From Halocatena halophila (GTDB lineage Archaea; Halobacteriota; Halobacteria; Halobacteriales; Haloarculaceae): a DNA stretch of 64,000 nucleotides. How positions within the stretch are numbered: the stretch's first letter is position 1; each line of letters starts with the position of its first letter. Positions 17,414-26,975 of the stretch are shown in pieces. The notes beneath the pieces are model-generated. The model worked only from the letters and a program-made list of their open reading frames with translations. It did no database searches and was not told where the DNA came from. The position numbers and the translations under genes are program-made. The DNA lies in NCBI GenBank assembly GCA_027563145.1, contig CP071306.1, positions 2,232,001 to 2,296,000 of the forward strand. Reading direction: 5' to 3'.

Positions 17414-19603
17414 ATGGGTTCGCCGATACGAGTTCTGGTCTATGACTCCACTCCTTCGGGTGCTGAGTCGATCGGTCGTCGACTTGAGGGGGCTGACGAC
17501 GAAATAGCTGCACAGGCAGCAACATCACCCCGGGCAGTGACGACGGGGCCGGTTGACTGTCTGGTTTGTGCACATGATTCGGAGTCTCACGATGCGATCG
17601 AGCTGATCGAAGAGCTTCGCTCACAACCTGGCTGTAGAGCCATTCCTGCGATCGTTTTCCCCAAGTCTGAGTCTACGACACTTCTGCGGCGTGCGCTTTC
17701 TGCGAATGTGGCAGACTGTGTCGTGCAGACGAACGATGACTCGTGTTATGAGGCGTTGGCAGACAGTGTGCGAGAGGTGACTGCCACATCGCGATCAGTG
17801 GACCATCCCGGTCGGGTCGGTGGATCGAATGGGTCGTCTCTTTCGCCGATGGACGCAATCGACCTCCGTCGACTCGCGGAGTCGAATCTGGTTGGGACGG
17901 TGTTGATTCAGAATCTCGGGTTCGAATACGTTAACGATCACGTGGCAGAGCTGTTTGGATACGATCGGACGACGTTTCTTGAGGAGCTATCGGTGACTGA
18001 TCTGGTGTATGAGCCGGACAAACCACATCTCGTGGAGTATCTCCAGCGCCGGGAGTGGAATCTCGCCGAAGAGAGTCTCCACACGTTTCGTGGCGTCCGC
18101 GAGGATGGAACGATACTCCAGGTCGAACTCAGGAGCGACCGGATCGACGCACGCGGCAGTCCGCAACTGCTCGGATTGCTCTCCGATGTGACCCCACGAA
18201 AGCGTCGTGAAAAAGAGCTGAAGCGCTACCGATCGATCGTCAACACGGCGGGTGACATCGTGTACGCGCTGGACTCTGATGGTAAATTCACGTTCGTCAA
18301 CGATCGCGGACTGGGTCTCACCGGCTACGATCGTGGTGAAATTATTGGCTCGCACGTCTCGAAACTGCTTGACGAGCAGGCGGTCGAAAAGGGCGAAACT
18401 CACATCAGAGAGCTCCTCAACACCGAGGGCCAGACCCAATCGAACAAGACCTACGAAATTGCACTGCGGACTGCAGACGGCGAGACAGTCCCCTGTGAGG
18501 CAAACATCACCATTCTCACCCACAACGGTGAGTTCAGTGGAACTGTGGGTGTCGTTCGCGACATTTCGAAGCAGCAGGCCCTCGAAGCCGCTCGGCGTGC
18601 CGAACGCGATCAGTTTGCTGCGCTCTTTGAGAACATCACTGATCCCGCGGTTCAGTATGAGATGCGCGATGGAAAACCCCATGTCATTGCGGTCAATCCG
18701 TCGTTTGAAGCCGTGTTTGGCTACTCACAGGCAGAAATCGAGGGCGAGTCGCTTGACGATGCCATCCTGCCAGACAGCGCGGATAACGCCCAAATCTTAA
18801 ACGAACACGTCGATGCCGGCAACCAGATCGAAGTCGAAGTGACCAGAATGGCCAAAGACGGCCCGCGCATCTTCCGGCTCTCGACCGCACAAATCGTCTC
18901 TACTGCCACGCCGAAACGTGGCTATGCGATCTACAGCGACGTGACCGAACAGAAACGCCGTCAGGACGAACTCGAACGACAGAACCAGCAGCTAGAGGAG
19001 TTCGCCAGCGTCGTCTCACACGACCTTCGACAGCCACTCGGCATCGCGATGGGAAAGCTCAGCATCCTCAACGAAACGTACGACTCGGCCCATATCGACG
19101 ACATCGAGGATGCACTTGACCGGATGGAGTCACTCATTCAAAACGTGCTGACGCTTGCCCGGCAGGGCCGCATCGTGGACACTCCCACGCCAACATCGGT
19201 AAAGCGAGTCGTCACTGGGGCCTGGGAGATGGTCGAGAGCAAACGTGCATCGCTCAACATTGATCCGCCACTCGGATCGATCGATGCCGACCAACAGCGC
19301 CTGCAAGAGCTCCTTGAGAACCTCTTTCGGAATGCGATCGAACACGCTGGACCAACGGTAACTGTCACTGTCGGGTCTCTCTCGGGTGGTGGATTCTACG
19401 TCGCCGATGACGGTCCTGGCATTCCACCTGACGAACGCGATCGCGTTTTTGATCGTGGATTCACCACGACAGCCGATGGCACCGGACTGGGGCTCGTCAT
19501 CGTCAAGACGATCGTTGATGCTCACGGCTGGGAGATAACGGTCACCGAGTCAGAAACTGGCGGCGTCAGGTTCGAAATAACGGACCCGTCACCGTTTCGC
19601 TGA
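17414..19603 (+). CDS. Multi-PAS sensor histidine kinase with pseudo-receiver N-terminus
   Basis: This is a 729-residue soluble signalling kinase. Residues 1-120 have a receiver-like fold, but the phospho-acceptor aspartate position reads Ala53 (DCLVCAHD), so it is probably not phosphorylated. Three PAS domains follow at about 150-265, 270-395 and 400-515. The HisKA domain then has phospho-acceptor His536 in VVSHDLRQPL, and the HATPase domain has the N-box ENLFRNAIEHAG, the G1 box ADDGPGIP and the G2 box DGTGLGLVIVK. No transmembrane segment is seen. The signal is unknown; PAS domains often bind redox or small-molecule cofactors. Its 3' end overlaps the convergent regulator by 15 bases. Confidence 0.92.
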   Translation: MGSPIRVLVYDSTPSGAESIGRRLEGADDEIAAQAATSPRAVTTGPVDCLVCAHDSESHDAIELIEELRSQPGCRAIPAIVFPKSESTTLLRRALSANVADCVVQTNDDSCYEALADSVREVTATSRSVDHPGRVGGSNGSSLSPMDAIDLRRLAESNLVGTVLIQNLGFEYVNDHVAELFGYDRTTFLEELSVTDLVYEPDKPHLVEYLQRREWNLAEESLHTFRGVREDGTILQVELRSDRIDARGSPQLLGLLSDVTPRKRREKELKRYRSIVNTAGDIVYALDSDGKFTFVNDRGLGLTGYDRGEIIGSHVSKLLDEQAVEKGETHIRELLNTEGQTQSNKTYEIALRTADGETVPCEANITILTHNGEFSGTVGVVRDISKQQALEAARRAERDQFAALFENITDPAVQYEMRDGKPHVIAVNPSFEAVFGYSQAEIEGESLDDAILPDSADNAQILNEHVDAGNQIEVEVTRMAKDGPRIFRLSTAQIVSTATPKRGYAIYSDVTEQKRRQDELERQNQQLEEFASVVSHDLRQPLGIAMGKLSILNETYDSAHIDDIEDALDRMESLIQNVLTLARQGRIVDTPTPTSVKRVVTGAWEMVESKRASLNIDPPLGSIDADQQRLQELLENLFRNAIEHAGPTVTVTVGSLSGGGFYVADDGPGIPPDERDRVFDRGFTTTADGTGLGLVIVKTIVDAHGWEITVTESETGGVRFEITDPSPFR

Positions 19604-20479
19604 GTCGATGCGCTCTGTGTGTTGAACCGCCAGTGATCCGTCGAGCTCGACGAGTAAGGTCTGCTCATCCGCCGAAAGCGCGACTTCGATCCGCCAGGGA
19701 TCGGTCTGCAGCACCGTCGTACAATCATCAGAGACACACCAGTCGAACCGCCAGTACGGCGTCGACGAACAGTCGATTCCATGATCGGCGTAGAACGACA
19801 CGACATCGGACTGATCAAGCAGTCGGAGCCCAATCGCGGAACACAGCTCGTGATTGCAGTTGGCACAGCTGTGTTCGGCGCGCAGACCGACGCCAAGACA
19901 ACAATCACCCTCGGGAACAATCGTCGTCTCCATTCGCCCGCTACAAACCGGACAGACGCCATCGGCTGCCAGACAGTGACGGTGACGAACGCGCTGATCG
20001 AACGCCCTGAGCAGTTCCGATCGACTCCGGTCAGTTAATCCCCCCGGTGGAAACGTGTACGTCCCGTGGCCTCGACCACAGTCCTCGCAGTCGATTGCTA
20101 GCTGCTCGTCTTCGTAGCGCACCGAAAGCGGGGTTCCACAGTTCGTGCACGGATCCGAGAGCGCGAACGGCTCGACGTACGGGTGTTCGTTGAATGACCC
20201 CGAGAGTACCGCCTGAACCACCCGTTCGCCGGCAGTTCGGAGGTCGTACCCGGCGTCGGTTCGAACAACAAACTGTGGCGTCAGTTTATCGAGATGGTAG
20301 TTGAACTGTGCACTATCGCGCAACCCGACCGTCTTTCTGAGCTCGGAGAACCGAACCGGACGCTCGCTGTGTTCGAAGAGGGCCTCAAGGATCGACAGCC
20401 GAGTCTCATTGCCGACGATCGAAAACGCCTCGGCGGGGGCCACACAGTCGTCGCTCACCTGAATGTCCGCGCGACTCAT
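19589..20479 (-). CDS. ArsR-type winged-helix regulator with zinc-ribbon C-terminal domains
   Basis: This 296-residue cytosolic regulator has an N-terminal ArsR-like winged helix (about 15-95, with IVGNETRLSILEAL and NYHLDKL). Two cysteine-rich segments follow, CTNCGTP...DCEDCGRGHG and CPVCSGR...CANCNHELC, which should bind two zinc ions. The C-terminal half is beta-rich. The architecture matches haloarchaeal DUF7351-type regulators as I recall them. I placed the start at ATG 20479 (MSRADIQ) rather than 42 bases upstream, because the added residues look non-coding. Targets are unknown. The stop lies inside the end of the histidine kinase gene. Confidence 0.82.
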   Translation of the reverse strand: MSRADIQVSDDCVAPAEAFSIVGNETRLSILEALFEHSERPVRFSELRKTVGLRDSAQFNYHLDKLTPQFVVRTDAGYDLRTAGERVVQAVLSGSFNEHPYVEPFALSDPCTNCGTPLSVRYEDEQLAIDCEDCGRGHGTYTFPPGGLTDRSRSELLRAFDQRVRHRHCLAADGVCPVCSGRMETTIVPEGDCCLGVGLRAEHSCANCNHELCSAIGLRLLDQSDVVSFYADHGIDCSSTPYWRFDWCVSDDCTTVLQTDPWRIEVALSADEQTLLVELDGSLAVQHTERIDSAKR

Positions 20480-20697
20480 TGAGACAGTGTTGATCGTCCG
20501 CCGATTAAAGTGTTCTCTCAAATAGATTTTTGTAAGATTTATTACTCATCGACAGATAGCTTCGAAGCCGCTAAGTACGAACCGTCCGAACAAACGATAT
20601 CTCGCTGGCTATGACGGGCACCAGTGGGCACCTGTTGTAACAGGTCGGGATGTGACCGCTTGCCGGTTGAACCATACAACGCCCGTCGGTGATCGAA

Positions 20698-21288
20698 ATG
20701 GCACGAAGCTTCTATTCACACATCCGTGAGGCGTGGAAAACGCCAAAGGAAGGAAAGCTCGCAGAACTGCAGTGGCAGCGCCAGCAAGAGTGGCGCGATC
20801 AGGGAGCGATCGAACGGATCGATCGACCGACCCGGCTCGATAAGGCACGATCGCTCGGCTATAAAGCAAAACAGGGTATCATCGTCGCTCGCGTGAGCGT
20901 CCGCAAAGGTGGTGCGCGAAAACAGCGATTCACGGCCGGTCGTCGGTCGAAGCGCCAGGGTGTCAACCGCATCACGCGGCGCAAGAATCTCCAGCGGATT
21001 GCCGAAGAGCGCTCACAGCGCAAGTATCAGAACCTCCGGACGCTCAACTCCTACTGGGTTGGCGAAGACGGCTCGCAGAAATGGTTCGAGGTCATTCTCG
21101 TCGATCCGGAACACGGCGCAATTCAGTCGGACGATGATCTCAGCTGGATCTGTGACGCCACGCAGAAAGGACGCGCGTACAACGGAGCCACCAGCGCTGG
21201 TAAGCGCGGGCGTGGGCTCCACAACCGTGGAAAAGGCGCAGAACACGTTCGTCCGAGTCTGAACAGCAACGACGGCAAAGGCAAGTAA
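20698..21288 (+). CDS. rpl15e: Large-subunit ribosomal protein L15e
   Basis: This 196-residue basic protein has the archaeal/eukaryotic L15e (eL15) sequence, including MARSFYSHIREAWK at the start, RSLGYKAKQG, VSVRKGGARKQR and the closing KGRGLHNRGKGAEHVRPS. It is a core 23S-rRNA-binding protein of the large subunit. ATG 20698 gives the family N-terminus; an ATG nine bases upstream is spurious. The gene stands alone and is followed by a hairpin with a T run. Upstream DNA contains a small inverted repeat at 20630-20645 that would fall in the leader. Confidence 0.97.
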   Translation: MARSFYSHIREAWKTPKEGKLAELQWQRQQEWRDQGAIERIDRPTRLDKARSLGYKAKQGIIVARVSVRKGGARKQRFTAGRRSKRQGVNRITRRKNLQRIAEERSQRKYQNLRTLNSYWVGEDGSQKWFEVILVDPEHGAIQSDDDLSWICDATQKGRAYNGATSAGKRGRGLHNRGKGAEHVRPSLNSNDGKGK

Positions 21289-21296
21289 TCTACACG

Positions 21297-21328
21297 CACG
21301 ACTCCGACGGTCGTGTGGTCATTTTTTT
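21297..21328 (+). terminator. Hairpin plus T run after rpl15e
   Basis: CACGAC (21297-21302) pairs with GTCGTG (21310-21315), followed by seven T at 21322-21328. Archaeal termination relies mainly on the U tract; the hairpin may add stability. A second short inverted repeat (GAACGT/ACGTTC, 21337-21355) lies before the end of the convergent gene. Confidence 0.55.
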
Positions 21329-21366
21329 GAGAAAGAGAACGTGTTTTTGACGTTCAGTTGCACCAC

Positions 21367-21936
21367 TCAGTACGACTGTTTCTGGTAGGCCTTGGCCGTT
21401 GGTGAAGAAAGGACACCGGTCGAATCGACCGTCTCAGTAACCTCTGCGGTGGTGTCGGTAACGACCGATCCCGAGGAGGAGTCACTGAGTGCGCCCGTTG
21501 GATCAACGACATTTGTGAGCGTCTCGGCCGTAAAGGAGTCGCCGTCGCTCGTCGTTCCTTCTGCCACGACCGGTAGCGACTGGCCGTTTTTGAGATCGTG
21601 GTTCGTCAACAGATCAAAGACACTGACCACGGCGGTCGTGGCGTCGTTTTCTGTGGCGTACATCTGCACCGTTGATGTCGGCTTCCCATCGACCAGCACG
21701 TCGAGTGATTCGACCTCCTTTGGCGCGAGTTTATCGAACGTCATCGTGAGGAATTTGTTCGCCGGTACGAGTCCGTCTGCAGTGAGTCCTGGTTTGTCCA
21801 TCGTCTTCGAATCCGTCGATGCTGCGTCTGCGGTGCTACTCAGCGAACCAATTCCCGCCGTTGCCACGCCGGTTCCTGCAAGCAACTGCAAGAACGTCCG
21901 CCGCGTGTTATCTGTCGTGTGTTCTGTGTGAGACAT
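21367..21936 (-). CDS. Tat-exported hypothetical protein
   Basis: This 189-residue protein begins with a twin-arginine signal, NTRRTFLQLLAGTGVATAGIG, with a likely cleavage site near STADA-AS at about residue 40. The rest is threonine- and serine-rich and beta-like, with a segment VPANKFLTMTFDKLAPKEVESLDVLVDG and a serine-rich linker. There is no lipobox cysteine, so it is secreted or wall-associated rather than lipid-anchored. I recognise no domain. ATG 21936 (MSHTEHTTDN) is preferred over one 21 bases upstream. It is convergent with rpl15e. Confidence 0.72.
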   Translation of the reverse strand: MSHTEHTTDNTRRTFLQLLAGTGVATAGIGSLSSTADAASTDSKTMDKPGLTADGLVPANKFLTMTFDKLAPKEVESLDVLVDGKPTSTVQMYATENDATTAVVSVFDLLTNHDLKNGQSLPVVAEGTTSDGDSFTAETLTNVVDPTGALSDSSSGSVVTDTTAEVTETVDSTGVLSSPTAKAYQKQSY

Positions 21937-22230
21937 CGATACTACGGTTTCACCCATCGATACGGAGTTGCGATATCGTAAAAATCCTTTTTGTTGTGAG
22001 GTATTACTCTGGTATATTATTTAATGAATGGCTTCTGTTATATAAATATCCATTGGCTGCCACAGTATTACTAAATCGCCGATAGATTGGCTCTATCTCC
22101 AATATCTCTCAATTTGACTCCTTACTCAGAATAGTAGTTATTTCAACAAATTGAATACTGGATGCTGAGTCAACTACTCAAATAAAATAAAAACAACAAT
22201 TATTCAGGGACGTTCTTCGAGACGAAACAG

Positions 22231-23193
22231 TCAGGCTGGGAGATCCTGTTCGGCTTCGAGCAGTTCGTGATAGCGGTTGCGGATAGTGACCTCTGATATG
22301 TCTGCTACTTCGCTGACGGCAGCCTGGGTGGTCTTTTCGTTCGTGAGCAGTGCAGCGGCGTAGACGGCGGCTGCAGCCAGCCCAACGGGGCTTTTTCCCG
22401 AGTGAACGCCCTGTTCTTTTGCGCTTCGCAACAGCTGTCGAGCACGGTTTTCTGCTTCGTCGGAGAGTCCGAGCGAGGAGGCAAATCGTGGGACGTAACT
22501 CTCGGGATCGGCTGGTTTCACTTCCAGGCCGAGTTCTCTGACCACGTATCGATAGGTCCGAGCGATCTCGCTTTTCTCAACGCGTGAGACATCTGATATT
22601 TCGTCGAGACTCCGTGGAACACCTGCCTGTCGAGCGGCGGCGTACACCGCAGAGGTTGCCACGCCCTCGATCGATCGTCCCGGGAGAAGGTTCTCATCGA
22701 GTGCTCGCCGATAGATGACACTTGCGGTCTCCCGAACCGTTTCTGGGAGGCCAAGCGCAGAGCTCATTCGGTCGATCTCACCGAGTGCCTGCTTTAGGTT
22801 GCGCTCTTTGGAGTCGCGCGTCCGAAAGCGTTCGTTCCACTTTCGCAGCCGTTGCATCTTCGCACGCTGTCGTGAGCCAAGCGAGTTGCCGTAGGCGTCT
22901 TTATCCCGCCAGTCGATGTTGGTTGACAACCCCTTGTCGTGCATCATGTTCGTGGTTGGCGCCCCGACACGCGATTTCTTGTCCTTTTCTGTCGCGTCGA
23001 ACGCTCGCCACTCCGGACCGCGGTCGATCTCGTCAGTCTCGACGACCAGGCCACACTCGATACAGACCGTCTCGCCGTGTTCGCTGTCCGTTGCCAGCTT
23101 GCCGCCACACTCGGGACAGTCTACTTTCTCTCCGGTGTCCTCCGTCTCCTGTTCCTCTGTGCGTTCTCGGATTCGTGTGTTCGAATCACTCAT
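22231..23193 (-). CDS. tfb: Transcription initiation factor TFB
   Basis: This 320-residue TFIIB homologue bridges TBP-bound promoters and RNA polymerase. The N-terminal zinc ribbon has Cys26, Cys29, Cys44 and Cys47 (CPECGG...CIECGLV). The B-reader/linker region follows (RGPEWRAFD, KSRVGAPT), and then two cyclin repeats with the helix-turn-helix AVSEVADISEVTIRNRYHEL that reads the BRE. Haloarchaea carry several TFB paralogues; which one this is cannot be told here. ATG 23193 (MSDSNTRIRE) is chosen since upstream residues look non-coding. It is flanked by an AT-rich spacer of about 290 bases on its 3' side. Confidence 0.96.
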   Translation of the reverse strand: MSDSNTRIRERTEEQETEDTGEKVDCPECGGKLATDSEHGETVCIECGLVVETDEIDRGPEWRAFDATEKDKKSRVGAPTTNMMHDKGLSTNIDWRDKDAYGNSLGSRQRAKMQRLRKWNERFRTRDSKERNLKQALGEIDRMSSALGLPETVRETASVIYRRALDENLLPGRSIEGVATSAVYAAARQAGVPRSLDEISDVSRVEKSEIARTYRYVVRELGLEVKPADPESYVPRFASSLGLSDEAENRARQLLRSAKEQGVHSGKSPVGLAAAAVYAAALLTNEKTTQAAVSEVADISEVTIRNRYHELLEAEQDLPA

Positions 23194-23379
23194 GGTGAGG
23201 GCGGGTGCTATCCGGGATAAACCACTCCCCATACCCCCGGATGTCCGCTTAGTATTTTTTATGTTCGGTCGAAACCTTCTTAACCGTTCCGGTATCCTTT
23301 GTATGGGTTATACACTCCCTGCAGAAGAAACTCCGTTCGGGACGTTTGGAGTTTATTCGGTGGATAATTTTTAACCAGT

Positions 23380-25179
23380 TCAGTCCGATTCGCTCGCCTG
23401 AATCTCGCGGCTCTCCTGGACGGCGGTCGTCAGCGACACGTTCAGCACCCACGTCGAAATCACGCCACCGGCCATGGTCGCTACGTTTTTGATGAAGTGA
23501 TCGACGACGGCGGCCGCGAGCGCCATCGATCCTGGTACCGGCGTGAACACCGTCACGATGAAGGCAAACGCTGCCTCGTATAAGCCGACGCCGTTGGGCG
23601 AGAGCGGAAGCACCTTCGAGAGGTTGCCAACACAGACGGCGAAAAAGCCCACCGAGACGAACGTGACGAACGAGACGGTTTCGATGCCAAAGGCCCCGAA
23701 CACCAACAGCGCGGTCACCACATCGAGCACCCAGATTGCGGTGCTAGAGACACCCACCTTCAAAAACGACCGGGGTGAGTTCGTCACCGTCTGAATGTCA
23801 CCGGCAAATCGTTCGAACATACTCGCCATGTAGTCGGCGTAACTGTCCGAACTCAGCCGCGTGATCAGGGTGCGTCCGATGTTCGTCTCGGCGCGCGCGC
23901 TGAGAACGATTCCGATAGTGACGACGACCGCAGCGACTGCCACGCCGGCTGCGACAACCAGCGCGGTGTGTCCCTCCTGGGCTCCCGAGCCAGCAGTGGC
24001 CGAAAACAGCTTGCCAACGTCGATGCTCGTCATCGCCAGCGTTGCGAACACGATACCAGAGAGTGCCGTGATAGTCAACAGATCGAAGACGCGCTCGATA
24101 GCAAGCGAGGCAAACCCGGAGGTGTAGGGGATGTTCCGGCGCATTTTCAGCACGTACGCACGGACCGCGTCACCGATTCTGGCTGGAATCACCAGATTTC
24201 CCGTTTGACTGATAAACACCGCACCAGTCAGAAACCAGGCATCTTCGGTGTAGCCCTGCTCTGCGAGGATGTCACGATATCTAATCCCTCGCAGCGGCCA
24301 GGAACAGAGATACACGGCACTGGCGATGCCGAGCAGCAGTGGGTCTGCGCCCTGAATGTGTGCGAACGCCTCCTCGAAATCGATGTAGTGGTTCATCAAA
24401 AACAGCGCCAGCGCAACCATCACCACACCACCGGCAATCGTCACCGGGCGACTGATCCGTGGTTGGACGGAAAACGCCCACCAGCACCGCAAGATCTGGC
24501 TTCCCATCCCGAAAACATCACGGACGAGGTCCACTTTGGTGTCACCGACGGGTTCCCATTCGACGGGAAACTCCTTGATCCGGTGACCGCGTTTTTGTGC
24601 AGTCACCAGCAGTTCGGTGTCCCAGAACCAGTGTTCGTCCTCGATGTCATCGAGCAACGATAAGAGGACGGTTCGATCGAACGCCTTGAATCCACACTGA
24701 TGATCTTTGAGTTCGGAGCCAAGCAACAGCCGAACGAGACCGTTGAATCCGCGACTCGGAACGCTCCGTTTGATGGGTCGGTCAACTACTGCCCCCGGAA
24801 GCCACCGTGAGCCCGTGGCCACGTCGTACTCGCCCGATCTGACGCTCTCGACGAGCTCTTCGAGGTGTGACATATCCGTGGCGAGATCCGTGTCATAGTA
24901 GACAAGGGTGTCACCGTTGGCTCTCCGAAAGGCGTATTCAAGCGCTCGACCACGACCGAGCCGTTGCTCGCTGTGAACGTGTCTGACACGGTCATTCGCC
25001 GCCGCCATTCGGTCAGCGATCTCGGGGGTTGCGTCGTCACAGCCGTCTTCGGCCACGATCACCTCGTAGCTTCCGTCGGGAAGAAACGAGGCCAGCGTGT
25101 CGAGTGAGGTTTGGACTGTCTCTTCGATGGTCCCTTCCTCATTATACGCTGGAAGGACGACACTGACCGCTACACTCAT
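23380..25179 (-). CDS. AglD-like dolichol-phosphate hexosyltransferase with LPG-synthase/flippase-type membrane domain
   Basis: This 599-residue protein has an N-terminal GT-A family 2 domain (1 to about 230; VVLPAYNEEGT, VIVAEDGCDD, YYDTDLATDM). The C-terminal half has about eight membrane segments and belongs to the lysylphosphatidylglycerol-synthase transmembrane/flippase-like family. Haloferax volcanii AglD has this same two-part layout and loads the last hexose onto dolichol phosphate for S-layer N-glycosylation. Length and domain order match, so an equivalent role is likely but not proven. Start ATG 25179 (MSVAVSVVLPAY). It opens the surface-glycan region of the window. Confidence 0.85.
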   Translation of the reverse strand: MSVAVSVVLPAYNEEGTIEETVQTSLDTLASFLPDGSYEVIVAEDGCDDATPEIADRMAAANDRVRHVHSEQRLGRGRALEYAFRRANGDTLVYYDTDLATDMSHLEELVESVRSGEYDVATGSRWLPGAVVDRPIKRSVPSRGFNGLVRLLLGSELKDHQCGFKAFDRTVLLSLLDDIEDEHWFWDTELLVTAQKRGHRIKEFPVEWEPVGDTKVDLVRDVFGMGSQILRCWWAFSVQPRISRPVTIAGGVVMVALALFLMNHYIDFEEAFAHIQGADPLLLGIASAVYLCSWPLRGIRYRDILAEQGYTEDAWFLTGAVFISQTGNLVIPARIGDAVRAYVLKMRRNIPYTSGFASLAIERVFDLLTITALSGIVFATLAMTSIDVGKLFSATAGSGAQEGHTALVVAAGVAVAAVVVTIGIVLSARAETNIGRTLITRLSSDSYADYMASMFERFAGDIQTVTNSPRSFLKVGVSSTAIWVLDVVTALLVFGAFGIETVSFVTFVSVGFFAVCVGNLSKVLPLSPNGVGLYEAAFAFIVTVFTPVPGSMALAAAVVDHFIKNVATMAGGVISTWVLNVSLTTAVQESREIQASESD

Positions 25180-25277
25180 TAGACAGTTGTGCAACAGCCA
25201 TCGATAAAGGCATTCCGTATCCGTTCTCTTCTGAGAATACGTATCGAATAGTAGTTCACGCTGTGAACGAGTTCTAC

Positions 25278-26975
25278 CTACTCCATGGGAGCAATGGTGA
25301 ATGGATCGAGATCGCCACCCGTCTCGTGTGGGAGCTCTCCGAGCGAGGCGTACGGTCGATTCACGACGATGTCACCAGCACGGCGCTGTCCAACGCCAGG
25401 AACGGCTGTCAGCTCGTCTAAGCTCGCTGAATTGGGATCGAGGGGAAACTCCACGCCGCTCACGGATCGATATCCATGGCCGGTGACAGCCACGTCGATC
25501 GTTTTCCCGAGCTCTCGTTTCCCAGGCACAGCCACGAGCAGTGGATACGTTCCAAGCTGTCTACCGAACGTTTTCCCGTCCTTGTGATACTCGAGATGAA
25601 GATCGGGAAGGACCGTCCCAACGGGCGCGACGCGTTGTAACATCGGGTTGTCGATCGTCTCGCGCACCTCCCGTTTGTAGCTCTTGAACTGTTGTTTGTG
25701 CTCGCGGGCGATTGACGCGCCGGTGTCGCTCATCTCGGTGCCATCGAACGACATCACCTGTCGGATATTCACTCGTCGGACCATCAGGCCGGCGTCGTAC
25801 ACGCGCTGGAGGAACTCAAGGTTGTGGTCGTAAGTTTCTGCCCGCTCACCCTTCAGTCCGTGGAGTAGATTGATTCCCGGCAACAGCTTCGGCAGTCGAG
25901 ACGGTCCGTGAGTGTCGTCTTCGGGTCGCCAGCCGGCTGCCTCGTTGACGATCCGTACCGCTTCGAAACACTCCTGGGCGGAGACGTTGAGGTTGTTCTG
26001 CTCTTGAACACGGGGATCCGCGCTCTCCAGTCCGAACGCCGCGGTGTCGCCGGGCGTGTTGTGCGTTGCGATGATTCGAATGCCCTCGCGTGCCAGCTCT
26101 GGCCACTCGACGATCGTAATCGGATTCATGTTGTCCAGATGGATCGTCCGTGGGCTGTCGTCCGGAATCGCGGCGTCGATGCCGCCGTAGAGCGTTTCGA
26201 GCGCGTCGGGGTTTGGCCGTTCGCCGTCTCCGCCGTAGGCGAGAATGTCTGCCTGCCGTCCAAGTCGCACATTCGTGACCCCACACTCGACGAGCGCCTC
26301 AACCTCACTAATGACCGTTTCAGGGGGTCTGAACGTTGGCGTTCCGTACAGTGGCTCGGTGCAGAACGAACAGCGGTACGGACATCCCCGTCCGGTTTCG
26401 AGCTCGGCGATGAGATACTCGGGATGGTTCGGATGCTGTTCGACGACAAACGCGCCGTTGCGTGCCCAGCGGGTCACTTCTTCGGTGTCACGCATCCGAT
26501 TGCCAAACCCTTCGAGCCCGGACGCGACGAGATCATGGGCAGCAGCCTCAATGTCGCCCTTTGCGACGAAATCGTAGTCGAGATCGTCGCGTTCAGTTTC
26601 TGTGGCGCCTGCATTCTCCTCACCCACGCCGAAACGAACCGGCCCGCCGACAAGCGTCGTCCCGTTTGCGGCCCACGCCAGCCGCCGAACTTCTTCGGGT
26701 TCGGCCGGCGTGCCACCGACGTAGCTTCCAGGAACCGTCATTCCGCCGATGTACACGAACAGGTCGGCGGATTCGACGGCCGCCCAGTGTGACTGATCGT
26801 CACGGAGTGCATCAATCGTGAGATAGGTGATCTGTTCTTTGGGGACACCAGCATCGATCAGTGCACCAGCGGTATACCGGGGATACGTCGAAATGTACGG
26901 TGGAACGCCAAAGTGGGCCGGCTCGTCGACGTAGCCATCGACGATCGTTACGTCGAGTGTTGCCGGATCAAGCAT
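25278..26975 (-). CDS. Radical SAM protein with C-terminal helix-hairpin-helix (COG1031-like)
   Basis: This 565-residue protein has an N-terminal segment resembling a B12-binding-like fold (IVDGYVDEPAHFG). A radical SAM domain follows with the iron-sulfur cysteines Cys198, Cys202 and Cys205 in CPYRCSFC. The C-terminal helix-hairpin-helix reads LDELTAVPGVGQRRAGDIV. This combination is the COG1031 family, widespread in archaea and of unknown reaction; the hairpin suggests a nucleic-acid substrate. ATG 26975 (MLDPATLDV) has a TATA-like sequence 25-30 bases upstream; the 77-codon extension further upstream is AT-rich and not protein-like. The gene is flanked by glycan genes, but no link is evident. 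Confidence 0.85.
   Translation of the reverse strand: MLDPATLDVTIVDGYVDEPAHFGVPPYISTYPRYTAGALIDAGVPKEQITYLTIDALRDDQSHWAAVESADLFVYIGGMTVPGSYVGGTPAEPEEVRRLAWAANGTTLVGGPVRFGVGEENAGATETERDDLDYDFVAKGDIEAAAHDLVASGLEGFGNRMRDTEEVTRWARNGAFVVEQHPNHPEYLIAELETGRGCPYRCSFCTEPLYGTPTFRPPETVISEVEALVECGVTNVRLGRQADILAYGGDGERPNPDALETLYGGIDAAIPDDSPRTIHLDNMNPITIVEWPELAREGIRIIATHNTPGDTAAFGLESADPRVQEQNNLNVSAQECFEAVRIVNEAAGWRPEDDTHGPSRLPKLLPGINLLHGLKGERAETYDHNLEFLQRVYDAGLMVRRVNIRQVMSFDGTEMSDTGASIAREHKQQFKSYKREVRETIDNPMLQRVAPVGTVLPDLHLEYHKDGKTFGRQLGTYPLLVAVPGKRELGKTIDVAVTGHGYRSVSGVEFPLDPNSASLDELTAVPGVGQRRAGDIVVNRPYASLGELPHETGGDLDPFTIAPME

Noticed and set aside
25908..26792. Plus-strand frame of 294 codons inside the radical SAM gene
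   Set aside because: It lies wholly opposite a well-supported gene and has no domain or acidic composition.
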